From assembly GCA_016931995.1 (NCBI GenBank), contig JAFGDS010000001.1:1-44808 (forward strand): DNA of 44,808 nucleotides. The letters are read 5' to 3'. Of the stretch, positions 1-10,536 are shown in pieces; within the stretch, counting starts at the first letter, position 1, and every line of letters begins with the position of its first letter. A program made the position numbers and the translations under genes. The notes under the pieces are model-generated. The model did no database searches and was not told the DNA's origin. It was given only the letters and a program-made list of their open reading frames with translations. The stretch comes from Pirellulales bacterium. GTDB lineage: Bacteria > Planctomycetota > Planctomycetia > Pirellulales > Thermoguttaceae.

Positions 1-133
1 AATTCCATCAACGTAACACCACCAGACAGCCCTACAACTCACTAACTCGCCAACACAAGAATTCCATTTCACGCTGAACCAGGACAGAAACGCCTGGGCT
101 GGAGAAAAGGCATGCGACTTTTCGGACAGGCTT

Positions 134-1420
<1,287 letters not shown>

Positions 1421-1694
1421 ACCCAATCCTTTCGGCAATTTCCGCCGCGCCTACGCATCCCCGCCTGGGCGCCGCCGGAAGACAAATCCTGGGTGTCGCT
1501 CGAGGGGCCGGAAGGACATCCTCGCCTTCGGCCGTGGGGCCATCCGTGTCCGCATTCGCATCGAGCCGTTTCGCAACGCAGTTTTTTCTACGTGCCGTCG
1601 TGGGGCACGGTTCCAAAGGCTCCGTCAGGAGGACCAAGGCCGGTCGCGGGGACCGGAAGGGTCGGCGGGCTTGAGCCGGCTTGCGTCCGTCGTG

Positions 1695-1970
1695 CTAACC
1701 CGTGTGCCCGTCACCCTTTAACTCGTCATGGAGCCGCTCGACCAAACTCGTCTTAATTTCTCGGAATTCCGCGTCGCTTAGCTCACCTCGCGTGTGGGCT
1801 TCCCGGAATTTTGAGAGCATTTCGCTGGCGGCGGGTTCACGTTGTAGCGACTCGGCGCGGATTTTCCTGATGACCCAGACGCACGCCGCCGCGAAAGCCG
1901 CCAGCACGGCCAATCGGGCCAACAACCCCAGGAGGAATTGTACACCGCCTTGATCCAGGAAACGTTCCAT
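1695..1970 (-). CDS. small membrane protein with SHOCT-like C-terminus
   Basis: The product has 91 residues: an N-terminal transmembrane helix (about 13-35, FLLGLLARLAVLAAFAAACV) followed by a charged helix pair ending in a short GELSDAEFREIK segment. That segment is the pattern of SHOCT (short C-terminal) domains, thought to mediate oligomerisation. The ATG at 1970 is chosen because the upstream extension of the frame (to 2219) is arginine-rich and looks like non-coding high-GC sequence; the ribosome site is weak. It sits 274 bp upstream of clpX on the same strand and is not clearly in an operon with it. Function is unknown; similar small TM+SHOCT proteins are common in planctomycetes. Confidence 0.7.
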   Translation of the reverse strand: MERFLDQGGVQFLLGLLARLAVLAAFAAACVWVIRKIRAESLQREPAASEMLSKFREAHTRGELSDAEFREIKTSLVERLHDELKGDGHTG

Positions 1971-2246
1971 TACCCGCTTGCCACCGCCAGGGCCACTCTT
2001 GTTTATAGCCGTTACATCCGCCGAAGTCGCGGCGCGGCGCGCAAAGCCGTCCCGAGTAGCCCCGCATCTGAAGTCTATCCCAGAATGCGGGCGCCGCCGC
2101 CGCACTGGGCGAGGCGAGACGTCGCAAGTCATTTGCCGCAAACGAGATCCTTTGTTGCGCCGACAACGACGCGGCGACCAGAACGCCACTTCACGCGGGA
2201 GACAGCGAGACGGCGCCACCTACGTCTTGATGGGGGCACGTGCACG

Positions 2247-5200
2247 CTATTGCAGGGCGATTTTGAGGCGTCGGTAGGCATGGCGTTCGCTGGGCGTGAG
2301 GTGCTCTTCGGCCAAGCCCATCTCGTGGGCTTTGCGCCAGGCGTCCAGAGCCGGCTTTTTCTTGCCGAGTTCGTGAAACGCCTGGGCCTGGTGGAAGTAG
2401 CGAACGGGATTGGGTTCGTTCTGGAGTGCCCGATTCAGGTCGTTCATGGCCGCTTCCGCGTTTCCCAAGGCAAGCTGAACGATGGCGCGCGAATCGAGGA
2501 CGAGGGGGCTTGGGCCGATCTCCTCGATGGCGCGGTCGATCAGGCGGCTTGCCTCGTCCAACTTGACGCCGCGCAGGGCCAACAGAACGGCCAGGGCGTT
2601 GAGGGCCGTCGGATTGTTGGGATCCTGTTTCAGGACGTCCCGGTAGATCCGTTCGGCGTCCTCGAACCGGTCCTGGTAGTCGCGGACGATGGCCTGGACG
2701 ATTTGGAGGGGGATGGCGTTATCGTACCTATCGAGGGCCTGGCGCAGGATTTTGTCCAGGCGGACAATCTGTTCGGCCGAGGCGTTCGTGCCTTGGAGCA
2801 CGGCGAAGCAGGTCTTGCCGATTTCGCGGGGAGAGTAGTCGGGCCATTCTTTCTCCAGCACGTCGAGGGCTTCATCGAGACGTCCCTGGCCCGCCAGGAA
2901 CTCGGCCAGGAGCAACTTGCGGCCGGGTTTCCGGTCGACGAATTCCCGGTACACGGCGAGCGATTCGCGGGTCAGAAGGTCGGCGACGGCATCCCGCGCG
3001 GTTTTTCGTAGCCGCGCGGCGAACGTCTCCAACAACGCCGCCCCCAATTGCAGCCGTTCTTCGCGCGCCGGGCCGGCCGCGGCGTCGCTGTCGACCCATT
3101 GCCGCGCGAGCGTCACGACGAATTCGAATTGACGTTGGCGGAAAGCCAGTTCCGCCCGCAGCTTCAAGGTGGGGAAGGCATCCGGCGCGAGATCGGAGAG
3201 CTTTTTGACCCAAACGGCCGCCTCGTCGAGCTCGTTGTGCGCCATGAGCATTTCGGCGAAGTGCGCCACGTATTCCGGCACGTTGTCTTGGTCGCGAAGG
3301 AGCGACCGCATGATCGACCGGTATTGGCTCCAACGATCCTCGGCCAGACACAGGTTGGCCAGGAGGAACTGGATTTCCGGACGGGGATTCCGGCTCGCGG
3401 CGACGAAATCCTCCAACGTCTTGATTGCTTCCTGCCGTCGTTCGCCTCCGGCTTCGGAGGCCAGGATCACGGCCTTGGCGTACTGGTCCTCGACCGAGTC
3501 CGGCCGGAGGGCCAGATTCTCCTCCACGTAGGCAAGCGCCGCCTTGCGCTGTTGCGCGTCGCCGCGAGCGAACAGACCGAACGCCAGGAACCGCCGTGCC
3601 CAGGCCTTCTGCAAGTCGTTGGCCTCGACGTCGCCGTCGATAATGCGGTGGAGCAGGGCGTCGGCCTTGTCCGGTTTGTTGACGCGGGCAAAGAAGACGG
3701 CTGCCCGGCGAGCCAACGCGGCGTCCTTCGGCGTCGCGCGCAGGGCGAGTTCATACTGTTCGGCGGCCTCGTCGTTCTGGCCGAGGGCTTCGTAACACTG
3801 CGCCAACGCGCCCACGGCTTTGTCCGCCGGCAGTTTGCGCGCAGCCTGCGCGATGGCCGCTTCCGCCTCGTCGCGCCGATCCATCTGGTTGAAGAAATGG
3901 ATCAAGGCGACCCACGTCTGCGGTTCGTCCATTTTGCGTTGGACCGCTTCCTTGAACGCGGCTTCGGCTTCGGCCAGCAGCGTGGCGGCCTCGTCGGCGC
4001 GTCCCGCGTTGGCGGTTTGTTTCCCGACGACCGTGAGCAGTTGTCCGAGCCAGACGTAGTCTTCAAAGGCGGTTGATTCCTTAGCCACGCCGCGCGCCAC
4101 GGCCAGCGCCTGCTCGAATTCGCCCAACTTGGCCTTGACGGAGCTGACCTGGCGTCCGGTTTCGTCGGACAGATCGCCTTGCGTCTCGCCGAGAAGGCGG
4201 AACATCCGATCCGCCTCGCGGAATCGCTCTTGTTGGGCGAGGAGGCGGGCAACGTGCTGGATGATCTCCGGCGCGTGGACGCCGGCGTCCACGGCCGCCA
4301 GATACTCGTCCACGGCCGCGTCGCGATCGCCCAATCGCTCGTGCACCTGGGCCGCCAGCAGGTGGATCGGCCCCGGGTTGGCCGGTTGCAGCCGGAGCGC
4401 CTGAACGAGCGACTTTTGCGCCTCGCGCAAGAGATCCTTGTCCTTACGGGCGACGGCCAACTGATTCAGCCGCGCGGCTTCTCCGTAATACCAGAACGCG
4501 CTGGGCGTCTTCTCCGTTCGCTTCACGTCGTCCAGCACGCGCTGCATGGCCGCGACGTCCTTGTCGCGCGCCGCGACCTCAAACTGCAGCTTGAAGACGG
4601 CCAGGTTTCCCGGTTCCGCCTCGAGAATGCGGCGGCAGAGCGTCTCGACTTGTTCATTGTCATTGACGCGGTAGGACAACACGGCCAGGGAGTACCAAAG
4701 CGACTGACGTTGGCGGGGTGAGAAGCCTTGCGCGTTCTCGGCCAGTTCCCGGAGCTGGGGCGCGGCGTCCTTGCCAAACCGGCCGACGAGGTATTGTCCG
4801 CGGGTTTGGCGGATCGCCGGCGTGTCGCCGCCGTCCTTCTGGGCCGCGTCGAGCAGCTTTTCGACCTCCGGCCAGTCGCCGTTCTGCTGGGCGCGAACCA
4901 CGAGGACGTGCCAGATCGCCGCCAGCCCGCGCCGCTTCAGGCGGATTTGCGACTCGATCTGCGCCGCCTCGGCGAGTTTCTTCGTTTTTTCGTCCCCGGC
5001 GAGCCGCTCGGCGGCGGCCAGCAGACCCTGCCGCTTTGCCTCGTCCGCTTCGAGGTCTTGTTTGAGTTGATCGCGAGCCGCGTTCAGAAGCGCGATTGCC
5101 TCCGCCGGTTTTTCCTGGGCCAGGAGCATTTCCGCGCGGAGGACGACCACGTCGACGGCGCCCGGCGCCGCCTCCTCCACCTGGCGGAGGACCTCCTCGA

Positions 5201-7148
5201 ACTCGCGCCACGTGCGATCGGCCTTGGGCTGCCTCAAGTTCCAAATAAGAAGCAATCTGGCGAGGTCGATCCAGCCGCCGGGTGGGGCCTGGTCGAGTTT
5301 CATGATGAGGCGGTAGTCTTCGATGGCCTCGTCGAGCCGACCCGCGTCGGCTTTCGAGCGGGCCAATCCGATCAAACCCGGCAGCCAGGTCCGATCGGGA
5401 GAAGACGCCCGCGAATACGCGTCCAGTTGGTCTTTTGTGCGGCCCAACTGGCCGTAGCAATCGGCCAACATGAGGTTGACCTGCCGAGCCTGGTAGGGCC
5501 ACTCGGCCAGGTCCGGCAGCACCTCTTCGAAACCTTTGGACGCCGCCAGCCAATTCCCTTCGCCGTAGTCGATCTCGGCCTTCAATTCGATGATGAAAAG
5601 CTTGGAGGCCCCGCCCGCCTCGAGCTCCTTGGCGATGGTCGCCGCCTCGTCGAGCTCGTCGGCCTGAACGAGGCTGTCCGCAAGGCGCCACAGGATCCGC
5701 TCATCTGCCCGGGTTTTGTCGCGTCCCCGGCGGAGCCAGGCGAGGGCTTCGTCCGGTCGCCCGGCCCTCTGTTCGAGGGTACCCCGGGCAAGGTAGGTCA
5801 GCGCGTGCTCCGGGAATAGTTCCGCGACGACGTCGGTGATTTCGCGGGCCTTGGACAGGAACTCCGCCTCTTTCTGCTTGTCGGCCATTGCCAACTCGAC
5901 GGCGGATTGCGCCGCCAGGATAAGGCCATCGCGGATCCCGTCGATCTGTTCGTCGATTTTGGGCACGGACGCTCGAAGCGCACTGGCGGCGCGGGACGCT
6001 TCCAACAGGGCGCGGTGGTACTCGGCCGACGGCGCGGCGCCCGGCTCGCGGGGCGCCGCGGCCGACACCCGGGTGAACGCGTCCTTCAGCGCCTGGGTCG
6101 CCGGGTTGGACGGAGACGCGGCGTCCGCCTTTTCGAGGATTTGCTGTTGCGCCTTGCGAACGGATTCCAGGGCGTCCTCCAGGGCTCCGCGCGCCAACGA
6201 CTCGACGGGCTCGGGATCGCCGGCCAGGATCCGGTGGAGGCGGTACACTCCGCGCACGCGGCGAGCGTGGAAGGAATCGGGATTGGCCAGAAGCATCTCC
6301 GTCATCCAGTATTCGGCGTCGGCCGAGCGCTCCCGCGAGTTCAGCAGCCGCGCCAGGCGCTCGTACGCCTCCAGCCTGCCCGGCGCCAAGGTGACGGCCC
6401 TTTCCAGCGGTTTCTCCGCCAGTTCGGGGCGGTTCAGCGCGATCTGGCATTGTGCGCAGATGGTCAAAAGGTCGGCGTCGTCCAGAAGCCGCCAGAAGTC
6501 GTTGCCCAAGAACACCAGGAGCTTCTCCCGGTCGACCGTGCGGTTGTCCGACTCCAACAGCGGGGCCAGGCGGGGCGATCCGCTGGGCGCGCCGCGCGCT
6601 TCATCAAGCCGATCCCAGAGACCTTCCCGGTCGAAGAACTTCTTCAGGGCCTCGACGCCGTCGGGTTGCTGACAGAGGAACTTCGCGTGCGACAACGTGT
6701 CGGACCATCGCCGCAACGAAAAGAGGATTTCGACCAGGCGCCGGCGAAGGTTCTTTCGATCCGGGTCGTCGCGCAGGACCGCTTCGAGCCTTTTCAGCCC
6801 CTGCCCAAACATGGTCGCGGCGTCCTTGGTCATGCCGGCCTGGTAGAGCGTCTTGCCGAAGTCGGCCAACATCAACGCGGTCTCGCCCTGGGCATCGAGA
6901 TCGTCGGGCATGAGACTCGTGTAGCGGTCGTAGTTTTGCCAGGCCGCTTGAAGTTGCGCGATTTGTTCGGCTGGAGTGTCTTCGGCGGTGATGCGTTCGC
7001 GGGCGGCCCGGGCCTGCTCGAGAAAGAAGCTGGCGTGGCGGTCCAACTGGCGCCGGTGGAGGAAGTAGACGCCCACCGCGGCCGCTCCGGCCAGCAGAAG
7101 CAAGAACGCCATGAGCTGCACGTTCAGCGAGAAACGCCTGCTTCGCAT
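2247..7148 (-). CDS. giant TPR-repeat protein anchored by an N-terminal membrane helix
   Basis: The product has 1633 residues. Residues about 12-30 form one transmembrane helix (LMAFLLLLAGAAAVGVYFL), after which nearly the whole length is helical tetratricopeptide-type repeats. Recognisable TPR cores include ALTYLARGTLEQRAGRPDEA, NPTALNALAVLLALRG and PVRYFHQAQAFHELGKKKPA. No enzymatic domain is visible. The topology suggests a short cytoplasmic N-terminus and a periplasmic superhelical scaffold. ATG 7148 is preferred over TTG 7151 because AGGGTGA lies 4 bases upstream of the ATG. Large TPR scaffolds of this sort often accompany PEP-CTERM/exosortase systems (the PEP-CTERM system TPR protein PrsT is one example), and a PEP-CTERM gene follows divergently, but a direct link is inference. 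Confidence 0.88.
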   Translation of the reverse strand: MRSRRFSLNVQLMAFLLLLAGAAAVGVYFLHRRQLDRHASFFLEQARAARERITAEDTPAEQIAQLQAAWQNYDRYTSLMPDDLDAQGETALMLADFGKTLYQAGMTKDAATMFGQGLKRLEAVLRDDPDRKNLRRRLVEILFSLRRWSDTLSHAKFLCQQPDGVEALKKFFDREGLWDRLDEARGAPSGSPRLAPLLESDNRTVDREKLLVFLGNDFWRLLDDADLLTICAQCQIALNRPELAEKPLERAVTLAPGRLEAYERLARLLNSRERSADAEYWMTEMLLANPDSFHARRVRGVYRLHRILAGDPEPVESLARGALEDALESVRKAQQQILEKADAASPSNPATQALKDAFTRVSAAAPREPGAAPSAEYHRALLEASRAASALRASVPKIDEQIDGIRDGLILAAQSAVELAMADKQKEAEFLSKAREITDVVAELFPEHALTYLARGTLEQRAGRPDEALAWLRRGRDKTRADERILWRLADSLVQADELDEAATIAKELEAGGASKLFIIELKAEIDYGEGNWLAASKGFEEVLPDLAEWPYQARQVNLMLADCYGQLGRTKDQLDAYSRASSPDRTWLPGLIGLARSKADAGRLDEAIEDYRLIMKLDQAPPGGWIDLARLLLIWNLRQPKADRTWREFEEVLRQVEEAAPGAVDVVVLRAEMLLAQEKPAEAIALLNAARDQLKQDLEADEAKRQGLLAAAERLAGDEKTKKLAEAAQIESQIRLKRRGLAAIWHVLVVRAQQNGDWPEVEKLLDAAQKDGGDTPAIRQTRGQYLVGRFGKDAAPQLRELAENAQGFSPRQRQSLWYSLAVLSYRVNDNEQVETLCRRILEAEPGNLAVFKLQFEVAARDKDVAAMQRVLDDVKRTEKTPSAFWYYGEAARLNQLAVARKDKDLLREAQKSLVQALRLQPANPGPIHLLAAQVHERLGDRDAAVDEYLAAVDAGVHAPEIIQHVARLLAQQERFREADRMFRLLGETQGDLSDETGRQVSSVKAKLGEFEQALAVARGVAKESTAFEDYVWLGQLLTVVGKQTANAGRADEAATLLAEAEAAFKEAVQRKMDEPQTWVALIHFFNQMDRRDEAEAAIAQAARKLPADKAVGALAQCYEALGQNDEAAEQYELALRATPKDAALARRAAVFFARVNKPDKADALLHRIIDGDVEANDLQKAWARRFLAFGLFARGDAQQRKAALAYVEENLALRPDSVEDQYAKAVILASEAGGERRQEAIKTLEDFVAASRNPRPEIQFLLANLCLAEDRWSQYRSIMRSLLRDQDNVPEYVAHFAEMLMAHNELDEAAVWVKKLSDLAPDAFPTLKLRAELAFRQRQFEFVVTLARQWVDSDAAAGPAREERLQLGAALLETFAARLRKTARDAVADLLTRESLAVYREFVDRKPGRKLLLAEFLAGQGRLDEALDVLEKEWPDYSPREIGKTCFAVLQGTNASAEQIVRLDKILRQALDRYDNAIPLQIVQAIVRDYQDRFEDAERIYRDVLKQDPNNPTALNALAVLLALRGVKLDEASRLIDRAIEEIGPSPLVLDSRAIVQLALGNAEAAMNDLNRALQNEPNPVRYFHQAQAFHELGKKKPALDAWRKAHEMGLAEEHLTPSERHAYRRLKIALQ

Positions 7149-7151
7149 CAA

Positions 7152-7807
7152 ATCACCCTAACATCCGTGGATCGGGGCCGAGGAGAGGTTCCCGCCGCGC
7201 GCCGCAAGGCCCACGGCCGATACCGCGGCGCAACGCCCCGCTGCGACCTGCTGAAGACGAGAACTCCCACCTCCAACGTCCCTGTCGAGGCACCGCCTCG
7301 AATGGTCGGCCGCGACGTGTCCTCGGGTGTGACTCCATGTTCCCGAAACGACGGAGGACACGCCCGCAACGCGGGTTGCCCGAAAGCCTCGACTCCGCGC
7401 ACAAAACTGCGGTGCATTATGACACGGTCATCCCACTTTGCCAAGATACTACATCCGGCCGCGCGACCGGGCCGCACCCGCTCCACTGGACGGCCTTTTC
7501 GCAGGGCCGCATCCCCGTCAGCAAGGCCGCCTCGCCGACTCGCCCATGGACGCGCCTCCGCCAGCAGGCGGATGGCGTCGGACGCAACGAACGCATCCCC
7601 CCACAGAGTTATTTGGTACCCTGACAAATCGCTTGACATGGACGCGAAGTCGGCTGATAGTAGAGGTTACGCCACTCACCTCTGCCCTGGTTCTCTATTT
7701 TATCGCCGATCGGTCGGCCTGGGGTGGATGACAGGCGGGCGTTTTGCGTCCGATCCATAGGCCGGTCCTGGCGCGTGAGCGTGCGCGGGCGGATACAGGA
7801 GAAGAAG
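7152..7807. other. 656-bp divergent intergenic region
   Basis: This lies between the divergent TPR and PEP-CTERM genes. Open frames on both strands (for example 7148-7639 on the minus strand) show no recognisable protein features. The only supported element is the putative promoter at 7633-7661 described separately. No dispersed repeat of the kinds found after 14 kb was seen here. The size would allow a regulatory RNA or upstream activator sites, but none could be recognised. Confidence 0.5.
7633..7661 (+). promoter_or_regulatory. putative sigma-70-type promoter for the FG-GAP/PEP-CTERM gene
   Basis: TTGACA at 7633-7638 is a perfect -35 hexamer. It is followed after exactly 17 bases by GATAGT at 7656-7661 (4 of 6 to TATAAT). 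Transcription would start near 7668, giving a leader of about 140 nt before the ATG at 7808. This is a sequence match only. Confidence 0.45.
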
Positions 7808-9277
7808 ATGAAGGCAATCGGGCCCAGGGCAAGGATTCTGCTGATTTCGACGGCGATGGCGTGCTTTTCCGGGTGGCTTGTCCCGACGGCCCAGGCCATC
7901 GAAGACTGGTACGGCATTCAAGGCGCTATCAGCGGTCATACGGCGGTCGTTGGACAACGATCGGGCACGAGCGGTTTTGGCGACGCCGTCGTCCACGTCT
8001 GGAGCGGCGGCGCCGACCCGGGCGACTGGCCCGAGCAGCAGCGGCTGGCGAGCCTCGTGGCGGGTCAGGTCGCCGAGGGCGCCGAATTCGGCGCGGGCGC
8101 GCTGGCCATCGACGGCGACACAATTCTCGTCGGGGCCTACCGCGACAGCGACATGTTCCAGGAGGAAGCGGGCACGGCGTTTGTCTTCACGCGGTCCGGC
8201 TCGGTTTGGACGAGGCAGGCGCGGCTGACCGCCCCGGGGCCCGCGACGGCCAACGCCCAGTTTGGCGCGGCAGGCGATTTGAGCGGCAATCGCGCGTTGG
8301 TGACGGCGGCGGGGACCAACGAGGCGTTCCTCTTCACCCGAACGGGCACGACGTGGAACAACGGCGTTGCCCTGACCGGCGGCACGATTAACGGGCCCTT
8401 TGCCGCCGCGATCGACGGCGACGTGGCCGTGGTGGGATCGATCACCGGCGACGCACACGCGGACATCTGGCGATACAGCTCGGGAGTCTGGAACTTCGAG
8501 GCGACCCTTGCCAACCCCGGCAATGTCGATAATCTCTTCGCTTCGTCGCTCTCGCTTTCCGGCGATACGCTGGTGATTGGCGCCCGCGAGCAGAACATGC
8601 AGGTGCCCGACCCGCCGGGGCCACCCACCGACGTGCTTTCGGCCGGCGCCGCGTACGTGTATCGGTACACGGGTTCCTCGTGGACGCTGGAGCAGACGAT
8701 TCTGAATCCCGACCCGGTCGCGGGCGATTGGTTTGGCTACGAAGTCGCCATCGATGGCGATCAATTGCTCATCGGCGCGCCCCGCGACGACGGCCTGGGG
8801 GACGACGCGGGCAGGGCCTACCTTTACGAGTGGACCGGTTCGGCATGGCAGTCCGCGGGCCCGGCCTTGACGGACAACAACCCGGCGGCCGGCAAGTGGT
8901 ACGGCGAAATCGTCGCCCTGGACGACGAGAACTGGCTGGCGGGTGGTCCGGGGCGAGGTCTCGATCCGGCCGGTCAAGGCGACGTGGATTTCCAGGCGGC
9001 GGGAACGCCGGTCTGGCCACCGGGCGACGCGAACAAGGACGGCGTGGTGGACGAGAAAGACGCCGCGATTCTGGCCGCCCACTGGCTGACCTCCGGCGGC
9101 GTCGCGTGGGGCGACGGCGACTTCAACGCCGACGACCACGTCGATGATCTGGACCTGGCCATTCTGGCGGCGAACTGGTCGCCCGGCGGCGGCGCGGCCG
9201 TTCCCGAGCCCTCGACGCTGGCCGGCGTGGTGGCTCTTGCCTTGGCCGTCGCGGCCTGGCGCCGGCGGACGGGGTGA
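7808..9277 (+). CDS. secreted FG-GAP repeat protein with dockerin pair and PEP-CTERM sorting signal
   Basis: The product has 489 residues. A signal peptide covers about 1-31 (ends PTAQA). Five or six FG-GAP-like blades follow (FGAGALAIDGDTILVGA, FASSLSLSGDTLVIGA, FGYEVAIDGDQLLIGAPRDD), so a beta-propeller is expected. Near the C-terminus two EF-hand-like dockerin type I segments occur (DANKDGVVDEKDAAILAAHW and DFNADDHVDDLDLAILAANW). The end is VPEPSTLAG, a hydrophobic helix and RRRTG, the PEP-CTERM signal processed by exosortases. The start at 7808 has AGGAG 7 bases upstream; the 28 codons before it are arginine-rich and unlikely to be translated. It is probably exported and surface-anchored. 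No exosortase or cohesin gene is in the window. Confidence 0.9.
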   Translation: MKAIGPRARILLISTAMACFSGWLVPTAQAIEDWYGIQGAISGHTAVVGQRSGTSGFGDAVVHVWSGGADPGDWPEQQRLASLVAGQVAEGAEFGAGALAIDGDTILVGAYRDSDMFQEEAGTAFVFTRSGSVWTRQARLTAPGPATANAQFGAAGDLSGNRALVTAAGTNEAFLFTRTGTTWNNGVALTGGTINGPFAAAIDGDVAVVGSITGDAHADIWRYSSGVWNFEATLANPGNVDNLFASSLSLSGDTLVIGAREQNMQVPDPPGPPTDVLSAGAAYVYRYTGSSWTLEQTILNPDPVAGDWFGYEVAIDGDQLLIGAPRDDGLGDDAGRAYLYEWTGSAWQSAGPALTDNNPAAGKWYGEIVALDDENWLAGGPGRGLDPAGQGDVDFQAAGTPVWPPGDANKDGVVDEKDAAILAAHWLTSGGVAWGDGDFNADDHVDDLDLAILAANWSPGGGAAVPEPSTLAGVVALALAVAAWRRRTG

Positions 9278-9327
9278 CGCGCGGGCGGAGCCAGCGGCCA
9301 CGTACGGCGGGTGTTTCCGGGGCGAGG

Positions 9328-10350
9328 CTACCGCGGCTCGCCCATCAGTTCGTCGCCCTGCCGCGTGCTCATCGCCCGCAGGGTCGCCAGCGGCAGCGAA
9401 TCGCTCACGAAGCGCGCGGAACCGTCGCAAAAGGCGAAATTCGCGCCGGCGGGATGGTTGCTGCCAAAGGCGCAGACGCGCAGATCCACGTAGTACTTGA
9501 AGTCGGCCGCGCTGCCGGCCGGAGGATTGGCCTCCTGGCGGTGGTCCCAGTCGAACGGCAACTGGTAGTTGATCGGTGCGTAACTGCCGAGCGTCACGTG
9601 GCCGACGCCCGAAGCGCTGGTCGCCGCCGTGTTGCCGTAGTAGCGAAATTCCCAATCCCAGCCCTGCGCGGCGAAGGAGTCGTAGTTCGGATCCGTCCGA
9701 TTTCGCTCGCCGAAGAAGAGGGTTTGGCTCGTGCCGTCGGTGATTTCGTCGATTCGGACGGGGACCTGATTGGGCAGCGGCAGCGAGCCGGGGCCCGCCA
9801 TGAAGAAGACACCGTCGGTCATCAGGCAGCCGGAGTCGGGATGGTACGACCGCGTGCCCGCGTTGCCGCCGTAGCTGGTCACGCGAATGTCCCGGTTCTC
9901 CGCCGAGCCCGTCAGCCGGGCGGAATAGCGCAGGGGGTTTTCGCTCGCGGACTCGGAGGGGCAAAGCAGGTTGGGGCCCATCGCGGCGCGCGACGCCATG
10001 GCGCCTTCGAAATTCTTGTTGGGATCGGAGAAGTCCCACTGGTCGTGCAAGGCGCCCTGCTCGTAGAACGGCAACAACAGAACAAACAGGCAGGCGCCGC
10101 GATGGAACTTCTTCGAGGCGTTATATTGCGACATCATCATGGCCGGCGGAAAGGAGCCCGCGGCGTTGTGATACTGATGCGCCGCCAAGGCGACCTGCCG
10201 GAGCGTGTTGAGGCAATGCATCCGCCGCGCGGCCTCGCGGGCGGCCTGCACCGCCGGGAGCAGAAGCGCGATCAGCACGCCGATGACGGCGATGACCACG
10301 AGCAGCTCGATCAGCGTGAACCCGGTGGGCCGGGGTAAGCGGCGGCGCAT
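9328..10350 (-). CDS. DUF1559 prepilin-like protein (type IV pilin N-terminus, H-X9-DG C-terminus)
   Basis: The 340-residue product starts with a class III signal sequence, TGFTLIELLVVIAVIGVLIA, with prepilin peptidase cleavage expected between G and F. The LLPAVQAAREAARR helix that follows is typical of DUF1559 (SBP_bac_10) proteins, which are hugely expanded in planctomycetes. The C-terminus carries H-X9-DG: His of NHPAGANF is followed nine residues later by DG, then SARF. GGAG lies 9 bases before the ATG. These proteins are thought to form pseudopilus-like or surface structures, with unknown exact function. It is convergent with the FG-GAP gene and divergent from padR. Confidence 0.93.
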   Translation of the reverse strand: MRRRLPRPTGFTLIELLVVIAVIGVLIALLLPAVQAAREAARRMHCLNTLRQVALAAHQYHNAAGSFPPAMMMSQYNASKKFHRGACLFVLLLPFYEQGALHDQWDFSDPNKNFEGAMASRAAMGPNLLCPSESASENPLRYSARLTGSAENRDIRVTSYGGNAGTRSYHPDSGCLMTDGVFFMAGPGSLPLPNQVPVRIDEITDGTSQTLFFGERNRTDPNYDSFAAQGWDWEFRYYGNTAATSASGVGHVTLGSYAPINYQLPFDWDHRQEANPPAGSAADFKYYVDLRVCAFGSNHPAGANFAFCDGSARFVSDSLPLATLRAMSTRQGDELMGEPR

Positions 10351-10407
10351 GGGAGGGTTCTCCAGGGCGCGGCGGCAACGAGCCGAGACCTACGGTGGGA
10401 GGATCGG

Positions 10408-10426
10408 TATATGTGGTTATCATATA
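10408..10426. promoter_or_regulatory. inverted repeat, possible PadR operator
   Basis: TATATG at 10408-10413 and CATATA at 10421-10426 form a perfect 6-bp inverted repeat with a 7-base centre. It lies in the 186-bp divergent gap between the DUF1559 gene and padR. PadR regulators bind short AT-rich inverted repeats (the classical one is ATGT-N8-ACAT) and often control their own divergent promoter. The location fits such a role; binding is inferred. Confidence 0.4.
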
Positions 10427-10536
10427 GCAGTGAACCACCAGTATTGGCCCTGGCTCCATCCTCGTCAAGCCGCCACGGCTCCCGGAGCCGGAAGCGAGCC
10501 CGCCGGTCTTGACCGTTCGCACACATCGGAGCAAAC

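Noticed and set aside
79-97. CCAGG/CCTGG stem after clpX as a terminator
   Set aside because: Five-pair stem with a 9-base loop and no T-run; too weak to call.
7148-7639. 163-codon minus-strand frame in the large intergenic region
   Set aside because: No ribosome site, no hydrophobic core or motif, and unusual composition; kept as intergenic.
5907-7760. 617-codon plus-strand frame antisense to the TPR gene
   Set aside because: Composition is typical of shadow frames and the opposite strand has clear TPR repeats.
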